Shown here one piece after another: positions 27,132 to 36,344 of a stretch of 64,000 nt of DNA; position 1 is the stretch's first letter, and each line of letters starts with the position of its first letter. The notes beneath the pieces were generated by a model. The model did not search any database, had not been told where the DNA came from, and saw nothing but the letters and a program-made list of their open reading frames with translations. Source of the DNA: Anaerocolumna jejuensis DSM 15929 (GTDB taxonomy: Bacteria; Bacillota; Clostridia; Lachnospirales; Lachnospiraceae); assembly GCF_900142215.1 (NCBI RefSeq), contig NZ_FRAC01000009.1, positions 342,443 to 406,442 of the forward strand. The letters are read 5' to 3'. The position numbers were made by a program, and so were the translations under genes.

Positions 27132-27210
27132 GATACTGCTTTATTCGAATCTTAGAGGTACTTGGTCTGTTCTGCTATATTAGCATGGAATATAATAAAA
27201 GGGTGAAAAA

Positions 27211-27588
27211 ATGTATAAACCAAAATTAGAAAAAGATATTCGCTGCCCGCTAGAATATGGGCTGGATATATTCGGAGGGAAATGGAAATCCCGTGTAATA
27301 TGTGTTCTGGCTAAAAAGAAATTACTGCGATATAGTGTACTTCGACGGGAAATAACGGATATTTCAGATGCAGTTCTTGCGGCAACTCTAAAGGAATTAA
27401 TTTCTGACGATATCGTACAGAGGAAACAATATGATGAAATTCCTCCACGTGTGGAATATTGCCTGACTACAAAGGGTGCCTCTGTTGTACCAATCTTACA
27501 AAGCATTTGCAGTTGGTCAGGAGCTTATCATAAAGATGACAGTGAAAATTCATTACTTCAATGTCAAAAATGCGATTACCGGCAATAA
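27211..27588 (+). CDS. HxlR-family transcriptional regulator
   Basis: A 125-residue winged-helix protein: CPLEYGLDIFGGKWKSRVI at residues 12-30 is the HxlR signature, followed by LRREITDISDAVLAATLKEL (recognition region) and the wing QYDEIPPRVEYCLTTKGASV. Cys residues at 12, 31, 91, 108, 117 and 120 could respond to thiol-reactive compounds, as in HypR/QorR (family knowledge). The operator before it suggests autoregulation and control of the adjacent minus-strand gene. Confidence 0.88.
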   Translation: MYKPKLEKDIRCPLEYGLDIFGGKWKSRVICVLAKKKLLRYSVLRREITDISDAVLAATLKELISDDIVQRKQYDEIPPRVEYCLTTKGASVVPILQSICSWSGAYHKDDSENSLLQCQKCDYRQ

Positions 27589-27642
27589 GTACATTATAGA
27601 AATGGAGCTTGTAAATATTATATCTTTTCGTTTTAGTGCAAC

Positions 27643-27680
27643 AAAAAATTCTGTGCAGCTGACCTGTACAGAATTTTTTT
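27643..27680. terminator. Bidirectional terminator between HxlR gene and its neighbour
   Basis: AAAAATTCTGT/ACAGAATTTTT with a GC-containing loop gives T-runs on both strands. It separates the convergent ends of the HxlR gene and the gene at 27705. Confidence 0.85.
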
Positions 27681-27704
27681 TAGTTTATGCTTGGGAAACT
27701 TGAC

Positions 27705-27995
27705 TTACGCTAAACTGTAAATTTTGACTTCTGGTTCCGCACTCCACAGTGGTTTAAGATCAACGAATACATCATTCTGAAACATTTCACTGGTCAGATA
27801 TGCCTGTGCATGTTCTACACTGTCAAATCCATGTAATACTTGGACATCTTCATCACGAATCAGCAAGTTCTTCGTCAATGCACCTTCAATCTTCTTAAGA
27901 AAGGGTTCACGGTAATCGTTGTAAACTTTTGCCGCTGCAGTACGGTTTGCATTTTCAATTTTCATTGTGATTTCAAGATATGCTTTTACTATCAT
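27705..27995 (-). CDS. Small dimeric alpha/beta-barrel-like protein (ABM-type)
   Basis: A 96-residue protein. The alternating pattern with a central VQVLHGFDSVEHAQAYLTSE resembles antibiotic-biosynthesis-monooxygenase or other small ferredoxin-like dimeric barrels, but no catalytic residue can be assigned. AGAGGAA precedes the ATG. Three copies of ACTAATAAATTT-type sites occur in its upstream region and the HxlR promoter, so it is the likely HxlR target. Confidence 0.55.
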   Translation of the reverse strand: MIVKAYLEITMKIENANRTAAAKVYNDYREPFLKKIEGALTKNLLIRDEDVQVLHGFDSVEHAQAYLTSEMFQNDVFVDLKPLWSAEPEVKIYSLA

Positions 27996-28084
27996 TATAT
28001 GTTCCTCTCAGATATTTAATATTGCTCTCCCGGTGAGCTTGTTCCTATTATAAGCATAGAGCTCAGAAATAGGAAGATATCTGT

Positions 28085-28114
28085 AAATTTATTAGTTACT
28101 ATTAAATTTATTAG
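28085..28114 (-). promoter_or_regulatory. Two putative HxlR operator half-sites
   Basis: AAATTTATTAGT (28085-28096) and AAATTTATTAG (28104-28114) are direct repeats 19 bases apart. The first is the exact reverse complement of a 12-mer in the HxlR promoter. They lie about 90-120 bases before the start at 27995. Confidence 0.55.
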
Positions 28115-28227
28115 CTCTCTATCCTGCTATCTAAAGAAATCACTACACTACAAATAGAATTTACTAATGAGACCCTCTTCTTAATGTTGATTAATATAAG
28201 CCATTACTTATAGGGCCCTTATAAATT

Positions 28228-28569
28228 CTACTCCTCCTCGTCAATACGTTCTATTTTGAATATAACCGGACGGGTTCCATCATTGCAACAGGCAATCATC
28301 ATCTTTTCATCATTTGTCCACCCCTTCATAATCGAACCACCCTGAAGCGCTGTATAGACATACCTGCTGACACAATCCCATGCTTCAGAACAAAACTTGC
28401 CATTCAGCATATGCCAAAAGTCATCTCTTTCATCATTACGTTCCAAAATGAATTCTTGACCAACCTCAAACATTTCACATGGACCTGACTTTGGATCTTT
28501 AAGATATTGTTCCTGCAAATCCTCATAACATTCTTTTCTTACTACGGTTATTTTGCATTTATGCTGCAT
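28228..28569 (-). CDS. TIGR04076-family protein
   Basis: A 113-residue protein resembling the TIGR04076 family: CKITVVRKECYEDLQEQYL at the start, CEMFEVGQEF, CSEAWDCVSRYVYTALQGG and CCNDGTRPVIFKIER at the end. The five or so conserved Cys suggest metal or redox function, which is not established. AGGAGG precedes the ATG at a good distance. It follows the nitroreductase gene by 99 bases in the same direction. Confidence 0.75.
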   Translation of the reverse strand: MQHKCKITVVRKECYEDLQEQYLKDPKSGPCEMFEVGQEFILERNDERDDFWHMLNGKFCSEAWDCVSRYVYTALQGGSIMKGWTNDEKMMIACCNDGTRPVIFKIERIDEEE

Positions 28570-28668
28570 ATGTTACCTCCTGTTTCACTGCTGTATATTA
28601 GTTCATATTTCTTTGAATGTCCTAACGTTGTCACTGAAAACACCTGGCATTTCCAGCCCCTTTTTAGC

Positions 28669-29190
28669 TTATTCAATATAGTAGACGTAATTTTCTTTTC
28701 TCGGTGATGCTTTTGGCAGCTCTCCTTCTGCATATCCAAGAATGCAATGTCCAATCCCTTCATACTCACCTTCAATACCAAGAGATTCCAAAATTGCTTT
28801 ACCTTCCGGACGTTCAAATTCTTCCTTTGCCCTATGAATCCAGCAACTGCCTATACCAAGATCATGTGCTGCCAGCATCAGATTTCCAATAACAAGACTA
28901 CCATCATAAACGCGATTTGCCCAATTCTTATCAGCTAACACGATCAGAACAACAGGGGCCCCATAGAAGGGGTCACTATTACTACCCATAATTTCTGCAT
29001 TCAGCCTGGAAAGCTTATCCCTCAGCTCCTTATTTGTCACAGCAATAATTATTGGTGACTGTCTATTCATTCCTGTGGCAGCATAGGTACCGGCTGTTAC
29101 AATTTTTTCAATGATTTCCTTTGGCACCATATCAGGCTTATATTTTCTTACACTTCTTCTTGTCTGTAATTTTTCAAGGAACTCACTCAT
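28669..29190 (-). CDS. Nitroreductase-family protein
   Basis: A 173-residue FMN-dependent nitroreductase: TRRSVRKYKPDMVPKE at the N-terminus (FMN phosphate contact), AATGMNRQSP near residue 37, and LMLAAHDLGIGSCWI near residue 105. Length and motifs fit the short NfsA/FRP-type family. Its start overlaps the stop of the upstream flavin oxidoreductase gene by eight bases, which suggests joint action on xenobiotic or quinone substrates. GGAGG precedes the ATG. Confidence 0.9.
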   Translation of the reverse strand: MSEFLEKLQTRRSVRKYKPDMVPKEIIEKIVTAGTYAATGMNRQSPIIIAVTNKELRDKLSRLNAEIMGSNSDPFYGAPVVLIVLADKNWANRVYDGSLVIGNLMLAAHDLGIGSCWIHRAKEEFERPEGKAILESLGIEGEYEGIGHCILGYAEGELPKASPRKENYVYYIE

Positions 29191-30184
29191 GTTTTATACC
29201 TCCATTTTTTCGTGCGGGACATTTTCTTCCATCTATGTACCATAGACAGCTCCTGCAATTTCTGCATAGCTCAGGTTCCATTCCGCCTAATACCTTATTT
29301 GCCCAGCTTGGGTCGCATAAATGCCCGCGTCCAACGGCTGCCATATCTGCATATCCTTTTTCAAGAATATCTTCAGCCTGCTTTGCGGAAGTAATGCCAC
29401 CAACGCATATAACAGGAATCTCAGACACTTCTTTAACTAATGATGCCATGAAAACAGTTGTTTCATAAGGGAAAGCTTCCGGGCAGCCATCAAAGCCGCT
29501 GCATCCAAAGGACACATTCAGGAAATCTGCTCCGGCACTTTCAGCGGTTTTGGCAATCTTTAGCAGTTCTTTTTTATTGTGATGCCCAAAGCGAACATCA
29601 ACAAGAAAATCAGAGCCGCAGGCTTCCTTAACCCCAATAATCAGTTCAGCTAATAACCGCGTTCCATCTGCATATTCATCCATTCGGTTATTACACTCTG
29701 TGACTTGATTCAGATAAAAGCCATGTGCCGCATGCAGCTCTACGCCATCAAATCCGGCAGTTTTGCAGCGAATTGCTGCGGATACGAAATCATCCCGATA
29801 GGCAAGGAACTGTGACCGGGATATTTCTTTCAGTGAACTCTCACTCATGACTGAAAGACCACTATTCATCATCTGTACAACAGACACCGCATGATTCTTT
29901 TTTGCTGCATTTGCAAGAAGCGTCAGACCTTCCAGACATCGGTCCTCAAATATGCCAATGGTATTTCTTGGCTCCTTCAGCCTTGAAGTCGCACAGGCTT
30001 CTATAATAATCAAGCCGGCTCCCCCTTCAGCAAAGCTCTGATAATGTTTTAAGTGCCGCTCATTTACTAAGCCATCTGGATTGGTCAATCCAAAATCAGC
30101 CATTGGAGGTACAACAATTCTGTTTTTTATGTTCTTCCCATTGATCTTAATTGGAGCCTCCAGATTAGTTAACTCTGCCGTCAT
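29183..30184 (-). CDS. Old-yellow-enzyme-type NADH:flavin oxidoreductase
   Basis: A 333-residue TIM-barrel flavoenzyme. It has VVPPMADFGL near residue 30, the substrate-binding FDGVELHAAHGFYLNQ (His pair replaced in part) and the FMN-phosphate region FICVGGITS-type and ADMAAVGRGHLCDP. The C-terminus ends with a Cys cluster CRNCRSCLWYIDGRKC, as in the iron-sulfur-bearing 2,4-dienoyl-CoA reductase class, but the following FAD/NAD domain is absent. ATG 30184-30182 follows AAGGAGTT; the longer frame begins with TTG and lacks a site. Confidence 0.85.
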   Translation of the reverse strand: MTAELTNLEAPIKINGKNIKNRIVVPPMADFGLTNPDGLVNERHLKHYQSFAEGGAGLIIIEACATSRLKEPRNTIGIFEDRCLEGLTLLANAAKKNHAVSVVQMMNSGLSVMSESSLKEISRSQFLAYRDDFVSAAIRCKTAGFDGVELHAAHGFYLNQVTECNNRMDEYADGTRLLAELIIGVKEACGSDFLVDVRFGHHNKKELLKIAKTAESAGADFLNVSFGCSGFDGCPEAFPYETTVFMASLVKEVSEIPVICVGGITSAKQAEDILEKGYADMAAVGRGHLCDPSWANKVLGGMEPELCRNCRSCLWYIDGRKCPARKNGGIKHE

Positions 30185-30376
30185 ACTTATAACTCCTTTC
30201 CTCACAGGCAAGCCTGCTGTGGATAACCCGTTTTTTCAATGTCTTCCTGAGTAATACTGCAATTTTCATCTGCTGCTCATCCTTTCTATTTTTTTATCAG
30301 CTCTTTTCCCCTTGCAAATGATAGAATTTTTAGTAAAATAGAGGTGTTCTATTATAATTCTAAAGGAGCTGATTTT

Positions 30377-31048
30377 GTGCTTACACCACGTTATTTTTTT
30401 ACAAATGATTTTTTAAAATGCTATGACTACTTTTTGTCACAGCCACATAAAAAGAAAACCTTCCATAAAGGCGATTACTTATGGCAGCCTGGCGAACCAT
30501 TTCATTCAATCCACTACATCATCTCCGGAGTTGCACAAAATTATATTGAGCATGAAAACGGCCATCGCAAGATTATTTCATTTCATGGAAAGGGTACTGT
30601 ATTTCCCGGCTATCACCAACATGACTATAAAATCGAAAAATCCATTATTACAATTGCTATGACTGACATGGAGGTCCTGGAATATACTAAAGAAGAATTC
30701 CACTCCATGTTTGAAGACAATTCCAATGTGCGCACCGCTGTCATCGACTGGTTTTCTACCTATACCAATCTGCTTTTATATGATAATGCACATCAGGAGT
30801 ATAATTGTTCTTTCATAAAGCTTTGCAATCTGCTCTATCTGCTGCTGGTCAATAAAGATATTAAGTCAGAAAGCTTTATTGGAATTACACAAAATGACCT
30901 CGCTGACATCCTTGGAATAAGCCGTGTCAATTTGACGCGGGGGCTATCCTTTCTGCGAAATAAAAATATTATTGCAACACGCAGAAAACAGATTGAAGTA
31001 ATTGATTCTTCCGCATTAGCAAAATATTGTTCTATGGAAACACTTTAG
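30377..31048 (+). CDS. Crp/Fnr-family regulator
   Basis: A 223-residue regulator with an N-terminal cyclic-nucleotide-binding-like barrel (GDYLWQPGEPFHSIHYIISG) and a C-terminal HTH (ITQNDLADILGISRVNLTRGL). No Fnr-type N-terminal cysteine set is present. I chose GTG 30377 because AAAGGAG lies eight bases upstream; the GTG at 30344 has none. It is divergent from the flavoenzyme/nitroreductase operon and probably regulates it. Confidence 0.85.
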   Translation: MLTPRYFFTNDFLKCYDYFLSQPHKKKTFHKGDYLWQPGEPFHSIHYIISGVAQNYIEHENGHRKIISFHGKGTVFPGYHQHDYKIEKSIITIAMTDMEVLEYTKEEFHSMFEDNSNVRTAVIDWFSTYTNLLLYDNAHQEYNCSFIKLCNLLYLLLVNKDIKSESFIGITQNDLADILGISRVNLTRGLSFLRNKNIIATRRKQIEVIDSSALAKYCSMETL

Positions 31049-31127
31049 AAACAAATGCCCTTAATACTTCTTTAAGGTAATTTCAATTATATCTAAATTT
31101 ATTAATTTTTTCTGCTAAAAATGATAC

Positions 31128-31158
31128 AAAAAAAACACTGCTGCAAAAAATGCAGCAG
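31128..31158 (-). terminator. Terminator of the M23 peptidase gene
   Basis: On the minus strand CTGCTGCA/TGCAGCAG with a T-only loop is followed by eight T. It lies 35 bases after the M23 stop. Confidence 0.9.
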
Positions 31159-31192
31159 CTTAGCAGTAGATTTATACACATTGCGCCGGGTG

Positions 31193-31882
31193 TTAATCAA
31201 CCCTTATCCTATCTTTATTTGTGGGTATACCGTTAATTACTTTTTGCCACCCACCATCTTGGAATACATCATATTGTTCAAAAGCACAGGGCAATCCGTT
31301 TGCAATAGATATGTCACTGCTATCCATAAGCTGAAAATGCAAATGTGGAGCAAAAGAATTGCCCGAATGACCCACTCTGCCTATAACTTCACCTTTTTTT
31401 ACACTTTGACCAACTGAAACCTGAACAGACCCTGTTTGCAGATGAACCAGCGCAGCATAAACTCGGCCGCCACATTCTATAATGATATAGTTGCCGGCAA
31501 CTGATTGTATGTCGTCTTTTTTCGGATTGAAATAATGAGCATTTTTATAAGCGTTAGACAGATCTGAGAGCAAATTCGTTCGTTCTCGTTCTTCATAACC
31601 ATCCTCTGCTTTGACAATGATTCCGTCACAAGGTGCATATACTTCCTGGCCCCAACAATAATATTTATTTAAGGGAACCCCAAAAAGGAGATATTGCGGC
31701 AAGCTTACACGATAGGCAGGCCAGCCCTTTTTTTCCCAATCCACTTGTATAAAGTCATAAGCATATCTTGCTCCTAACCCGTCTGTTCCATGGCTCGGAA
31801 TTTTTGTCCCCGGAGTATTAGGAGCGAGCCATTCTCCCCTCAAAGGAAACTCTACAATTATCGGCTCCTGCGCTTCAATCAT
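31193..31882 (-). CDS. M23-family metallopeptidase-like protein (LytM)
   Basis: A 229-residue protein with the M23/LytM core: SHGTDGLGARYAYDF (probable first His and Asp ligands), VYAPCDGIIVKAEDG, LVHLQTGSVQVSVGQSVKKGEVIGRVGHSGNS and the final HLHFQ. No signal peptide is visible, so it is either cytoplasmic or exported otherwise. ATG 31882-31880 follows AGGAGG at six bases; the longer frame to 31927 runs into the upstream gene. It forms an operon with the LRR gene 34 bases upstream. Confidence 0.8.
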   Translation of the reverse strand: MIEAQEPIIVEFPLRGEWLAPNTPGTKIPSHGTDGLGARYAYDFIQVDWEKKGWPAYRVSLPQYLLFGVPLNKYYCWGQEVYAPCDGIIVKAEDGYEERERTNLLSDLSNAYKNAHYFNPKKDDIQSVAGNYIIIECGGRVYAALVHLQTGSVQVSVGQSVKKGEVIGRVGHSGNSFAPHLHFQLMDSSDISIANGLPCAFEQYDVFQDGGWQKVINGIPTNKDRIRVD

Positions 31883-31916
31883 CTCATACCTCCTATCCGC
31901 ATTATTGAAAATGAAA

Positions 31917-33050
31917 TCATTGCCCAATAATCTTACAATCTTCTCCCCATGCTTGAAAGCTTGACTTGTAAGCCGTCAGCTTGCTTTTGGGAACGTAAAA
32001 TGTCATGTGATAGTGGCCAGCTCCTCTTTTCCCTGTCAGCTTAGGAGGATTTCCCTTAAATACAATAACACTATTTGTCGCCGCTCTTTGATGGTACTTT
32101 TTCAGGCTCTTGGGCAGAATGATTCTCTGAGAGCCTCCCTCACCATTTGGGTCAAGATTCAATGCACCCTCTCCAATGTATTCCACTCCTTCCGGTACGA
32201 CCAGGTCGCCGTGGAAGCAGCCTGCATATAATAGCTTTTTACCATCCTTCGTATACAGCCAGCCATTCTTATCACTTTTATAATAGCGATTCCCTTTATC
32301 AACGACAACTCCGCCCTTGTATGGATTATCTCCATAGGAAATCGGACATTCTCCAATTTTCTTTACAGAAGCAGGAATGGTGATTTTCTTTGTCGGCCAT
32401 TCAAGATAGATACAGTGAGCTCCGATTTCCTTTAGCCCTTTTGGCAGCACCACATATCCACCTGATAATTCCCCCTCAGCCTCCGAATCATACCACCAGT
32501 CATTCAGAGCATAATTCCCAAGCTTTTTTACTGTGGAAGGCAGTTTGCATTTTGTACCGGATAAAGCATAATCTCCAATTTCTTCAAGGCCCTCATTCAG
32601 CTTCAACGAAATATTGCCAGTTAAATAGGAGGTAAACGAATACTCACCAATCGACTTGATGGTGGAAGGAAGAATGATTTCGATTCCTTCATTCTTTCCA
32701 TTCACATAAGTGGAACATCCATAAAAAGCTCTCTTCTCAATCTCTGTTCGTCCTTCTTCAAAGGTAATCTTCATTGGCCCAATAGTGTTAAAGGCATCTT
32801 CGTCAATCTTTACATTCTTCGGAATGCAGAGTGACACTTTTTTCATTTTGGCAACCTGGTCCATAAAAGTGACTTCATCATCAATGGAGAATGCCCGCTT
32901 CCCAATTTCCGTAATTCCTTTCGGTATGGTTATCGTCTTTTCTGTATCATATCCGCCGATATACTCTACAATCTTGCTTCCATGAATTTTAAAATCGCCG
33001 GCAATTCTATATCCCAGCACCTTTTCTTCATTGGCATATCTTAATTTCAT
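31917..33050 (-). CDS. BspA-type leucine-rich-repeat protein
   Basis: A 377-residue protein with at least seven LRR_5-type repeats of about 23 residues, for example KTITIPKGITEIGKRAFS, EIILPSTIKSIGEYSF and YVVLPKGLKEIGAHCI. BspA-like proteins are usually surface-bound binding proteins, but this one lacks a signal peptide and anchor, and like the M23 protein it seems cytoplasmic. The function is unknown. Confidence 0.85.
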   Translation of the reverse strand: MKLRYANEEKVLGYRIAGDFKIHGSKIVEYIGGYDTEKTITIPKGITEIGKRAFSIDDEVTFMDQVAKMKKVSLCIPKNVKIDEDAFNTIGPMKITFEEGRTEIEKRAFYGCSTYVNGKNEGIEIILPSTIKSIGEYSFTSYLTGNISLKLNEGLEEIGDYALSGTKCKLPSTVKKLGNYALNDWWYDSEAEGELSGGYVVLPKGLKEIGAHCIYLEWPTKKITIPASVKKIGECPISYGDNPYKGGVVVDKGNRYYKSDKNGWLYTKDGKKLLYAGCFHGDLVVPEGVEYIGEGALNLDPNGEGGSQRIILPKSLKKYHQRAATNSVIVFKGNPPKLTGKRGAGHYHMTFYVPKSKLTAYKSSFQAWGEDCKIIGQ

Positions 33051-33098
33051 TTTACCCTCTGCCTAATATAATGAAGAAAAAATGAAAGGAATAGCACT

Positions 33099-33602
33099 AT
33101 GTATACAGCAGATTATTTCATTAAGAATTTGAATATGACCGCACATCCGGAAGGTGGGTTTTATAAAGAAGTTTATGCATCGGAAGAAAATATAACAGCA
33201 AAAGAATTAAAGGCTGACTTTGAAGGTTCACGAATACTTTGGACAAGTATCTATTTTTTACTTCGGGATGGAGAAGTATCTCATTTCCACAGACTAAAAT
33301 CCGATGAAATGTGGTACTATCATTCAGGTTCTCCGCTGACAATTTATATGCTAAGCCCCAAAGGTGAGCTTTTTACCGAACAGCTTGGACTCAACATTGA
33401 AAATGGTGAAAAACCTCAAGTATTGGTGCCAAAAGATTATATATTCGGCTCCGCAATGAATAATAAAGGGTACGCATTAGTAGGCTGCATGGTATCACCA
33501 GGATTTGAATTCAGAGACTTCGAGTTATTTAAAAGAAATTACCTCACAGAAAAATATCCGCAGCATCAGCAGATAATTCATAAGCTGACTACCGCGGAAT
33601 GA
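33099..33602 (+). CDS. Cupin-fold protein (DUF985)
   Basis: A 167-residue protein of the DUF985/YML079w cupin family: HPEGGFYKEVYAS near residue 13, SIYFLLRDGEVSHFHRLKSD, EMWYYHSGSPLTIYML and the end VSPGFEFRDFELF. These proteins have a cupin barrel like RmlC epimerases, but no reaction is established. It stands alone between the LRR gene (divergent) and a structured element downstream. Confidence 0.9.
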   Translation: MYTADYFIKNLNMTAHPEGGFYKEVYASEENITAKELKADFEGSRILWTSIYFLLRDGEVSHFHRLKSDEMWYYHSGSPLTIYMLSPKGELFTEQLGLNIENGEKPQVLVPKDYIFGSAMNNKGYALVGCMVSPGFEFRDFELFKRNYLTEKYPQHQQIIHKLTTAE

Positions 33603-33610
33603 ATATAAGT

Positions 33611-33733
33611 TAAAAGCATCCAATGTTTATGAGCCGTCAAAGCTATTATCACTAAGATAGCTTAGAGGATTAAGCTCGTGGTTTCCACCTGTAAAAATAC
33701 AGGTGGAATTGCCGGCAACAGGGATGCTTTTTA
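33611..33733. other. Multi-branched palindromic element, candidate structured RNA or small mobile repeat
   Basis: TAAAAGCATCC (33611-33621) pairs with GGATGCTTTTTA (33722-33733) and encloses GAGC/GCTC around AGCTAT/ATAGCT, an 11-bp hairpin TTCCACCTGTA/TACAGGTGGAA (33683-33708) and the palindrome TTGCCGGCAA (33709-33718). On the plus strand the closing stem ends in TTTTT, as in a terminator. I do not recognise a known RNA class. A miniature transposon with terminal inverted repeats is the alternative. Confidence 0.6.
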
Positions 33734-33823
33734 CGATTTATTATATTGAACATCAAAAAGAGTAATATTTCCGGTTACCAAGGTCATTTACTTTAATATC
33801 CGGTTAATGATAGCTATACCCTA

Positions 33824-35191
33824 TTACACCGCTATGTATTTCCACTTACCGTTATGTACTCTGGTAAGATACATAATTGACCTCGAGCAGAAGTCGAAGA
33901 ATATGCCGATCATGACCGCAGTCAGGCCTATTCCGAACAAATGAATAAGTGCGAAAGACAGGATGACCCTGAAGGTCCAAAGCCCTACAAAGGATGTAAT
34001 CATAACATATTTGATGTCTCCGGCAGCTTTTAATGTCGCTGAACACAAATTTAGTATTGCCAGCAATGGCTCTATCACTCCAAATGTACAAACGATGCCG
34101 ATTGACTCCTTTATTACAAGGGGATCACTGGTATACAGGACTGCAAGATATTTTGAAAAAATAATCATAACAATACCGATAACAAAGCCCACAGCCATTG
34201 TAATCTTCATACCCTCACGGGAATAGATTTCCGCCTTTTCATAATTCTTCTCCCCAAGGCTTTGTCCTACAAGAGTTGTATTAGCAATAGCAAAACCAAA
34301 TATAGGAAAAAAAGCCAGTGCGTTTATATTTAATCCAATCTGATAGGCAGCCATAGCCACTGTTCCCAAAGGGACAATAATAATCTGCAGTACTAGGAAA
34401 CCACCTTGCATCACAGCCTGCTCAATGAACCCTGGAACACCTATTTTAATAATTCGCTTAACCATTTCCGGTTTCAATTTGTAGTCATCCTTAAGGCTCA
34501 GATTAAGCTTAAGCCCTTTATAGTTGTATAAGACCAGAACTCTGACCGTCACGCCTATGATTCTTGATATGGTTACTGCTATGGCTGAACCCACAATGCC
34601 AAATGCAGGTATATGCAGGAAGGGCACACCAAATATCAAAACGGTATTCAATATGATATTTAAAATATTCACTCCGCCAGTAATTATCATTGGAGTTTTT
34701 GTATCTCCTGCTCCTCTCATAGCTCCTGAAACTATGATATCAAGTACAAGAAAAGGTAGATTGATTAGCACAATATTAAAATAACTGATTCCTGCTTTAA
34801 AAACCTCCGGTTCCGCTTTGCCAAAAAACAGGCTCAGTAAAGGCAGTGAAAACACTCTTCCGATTACTGCCAGAAGCACTCCAACAACAATTGCCATATA
34901 CCCGGATTGTATTAATGCGGTTTTTGCCTCTTTATGATTCCCTTCCCCTGTAACCCTTGCAATAACAACTGTTGTCCCGATTGACAAGCCGGAAAAAACT
35001 GTTTGCAGGAATCCCATAAGCATATTTACCATTCCTACGGCGGCGACTGCAAATATACCTATTCGCCCCATAAATATGGTAGAAACCATTCCTACCATCA
35101 TTTCAAGTATCTGCTCGGTAATGGAAGGCCACGCCAGTGAGATTATTTCCTTGTCTGCTTTTTTATCCATTTGAAACCATTTCTTTTCCAT
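33824..35191 (-). CDS. MATE-family efflux transporter
   Basis: A 455-residue protein with 12 membrane segments in two homologous halves (TEQILEMMVGMVSTIFMGRIG near the start and GFIEQAVMQGGFLVLQIIIV in the second half), typical of MATE sodium- or proton-coupled drug/metabolite exporters. GAGGTAGAG precedes the ATG. No regulator is directly adjacent; the substrate cannot be predicted. Confidence 0.9.
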   Translation of the reverse strand: MEKKWFQMDKKADKEIISLAWPSITEQILEMMVGMVSTIFMGRIGIFAVAAVGMVNMLMGFLQTVFSGLSIGTTVVIARVTGEGNHKEAKTALIQSGYMAIVVGVLLAVIGRVFSLPLLSLFFGKAEPEVFKAGISYFNIVLINLPFLVLDIIVSGAMRGAGDTKTPMIITGGVNILNIILNTVLIFGVPFLHIPAFGIVGSAIAVTISRIIGVTVRVLVLYNYKGLKLNLSLKDDYKLKPEMVKRIIKIGVPGFIEQAVMQGGFLVLQIIIVPLGTVAMAAYQIGLNINALAFFPIFGFAIANTTLVGQSLGEKNYEKAEIYSREGMKITMAVGFVIGIVMIIFSKYLAVLYTSDPLVIKESIGIVCTFGVIEPLLAILNLCSATLKAAGDIKYVMITSFVGLWTFRVILSFALIHLFGIGLTAVMIGIFFDFCSRSIMYLTRVHNGKWKYIAV

Positions 35192-35341
35192 TCTCTACCT
35201 CATTTTATCCTTGTCTGATTAGCGCAACGAATATAATTATAAATCAAATATGTATTTGAGGCAATCTGAATTCTTCAGAAGGGCTGCAAAATCTTCAGAT
35301 GGGCTTCAAAAAAGAACATGGATAATAATTACTGAAATACA

Positions 35342-35384
35342 ACAGACCGCTCATCTTCAAAAAACTTGAAAATATGCGGTCTGT
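35342..35384 (-). terminator. Hairpin after the membrane-anchored unknown gene
   Basis: A perfect 9-bp stem ACAGACCGC/GCGGTCTGT with an internal TTCAA/TTGAA loop lies 40 bases after the stop at 35424. The T-run on the minus strand is weak. Confidence 0.55.
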
Positions 35385-35423
35385 ATCATGTAAAATTATT
35401 TACCCAATTAAATTACCAAATCT

Positions 35424-36056
35424 TTATTTTGTGATATTGACATCGAGTTTACCAGTTGACAGATTGCCTGTGAGAGTAAGCCGTGCATTGCCAAATTTAT
35501 GGTCAATGTTCAAACTGGCCGGATTGCTCTTATATTGACGGAGCAGATTGGCTGCAAGGTAGGTCTCTATGCCGGTTACATCCTTTTGGCCGATCAATGT
35601 TCCTATATAATCATTGGCCAGCGCTTTTGCATCCATTATAGCTGACGCATTGCCGCGCAGCAAAGCTTTTTTATCGATGCCTTGTAAATCCATTTTCTTT
35701 AGGTCGACCTTTGCTTCTATTACTTCCTTCCCATTTTTTTGTTGTGTAACTGTCAATACAACCGCATTGTCCTTCGAAGTGCAGGATAGCACTTGGGCCT
35801 GGTCTGCACTTCCAGTTATGGTTGCACTGTTAAATTTACCAGTATCTGAAAGGGACTTTTCAGCCTGTGAAATTGTATTTACCTTAATATTCCCCTTGCC
35901 TGCCGCCAGCCTTATCGTATTATAGTTTGCTACAAAAAGAATTCCTGCCAGGATAACAAGTCCAAAAAGGATGGACAAAAATATTATCCTCGCCTTGCCA
36001 CGTTTTTTACCGTTTTTTTGACCATATGATAAATAAGAATTTTTGTAACTGCTCAT
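35424..36056 (-). CDS. Membrane-anchored protein of unknown function
   Basis: A 210-residue protein. A Lys/Arg-rich cytoplasmic start (GKKRGKARI) is followed by one membrane segment (about residues 27-47) and an extracytoplasmic domain rich in beta-strand-like sequence. I place the start at ATG 36056-36054 (MSSYKNSY), after AAAGGAG; the longer frame to 36122 includes the upstream region. I recognise no family. Confidence 0.6.
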   Translation of the reverse strand: MSSYKNSYLSYGQKNGKKRGKARIIFLSILFGLVILAGILFVANYNTIRLAAGKGNIKVNTISQAEKSLSDTGKFNSATITGSADQAQVLSCTSKDNAVVLTVTQQKNGKEVIEAKVDLKKMDLQGIDKKALLRGNASAIMDAKALANDYIGTLIGQKDVTGIETYLAANLLRQYKSNPASLNIDHKFGNARLTLTGNLSTGKLDVNITK

Positions 36057-36344
36057 TACTCTTCTTTCTCCTTTATTGTGCATTTTCTTCAGACCATATG
36101 AATTAAATGCTTTTAATTGCACAGTTATAAATGATTGTGTTCATTATAGCACAGTTAAAAACAGATATGACCTGAAATATATTGCCAAATGCCGTACATA
36201 ATATTCTTTTACCTGCAAATAATAACTCTATTCATACCAATGAGAATAGTTTGAAAAATGCATTGCATTTTTAATATTTCTATTTACCCAGTATTACAAG
36301 CGAGCTTAGATACACAAAACTTATTATGCAAAGGAGTAAATTAT

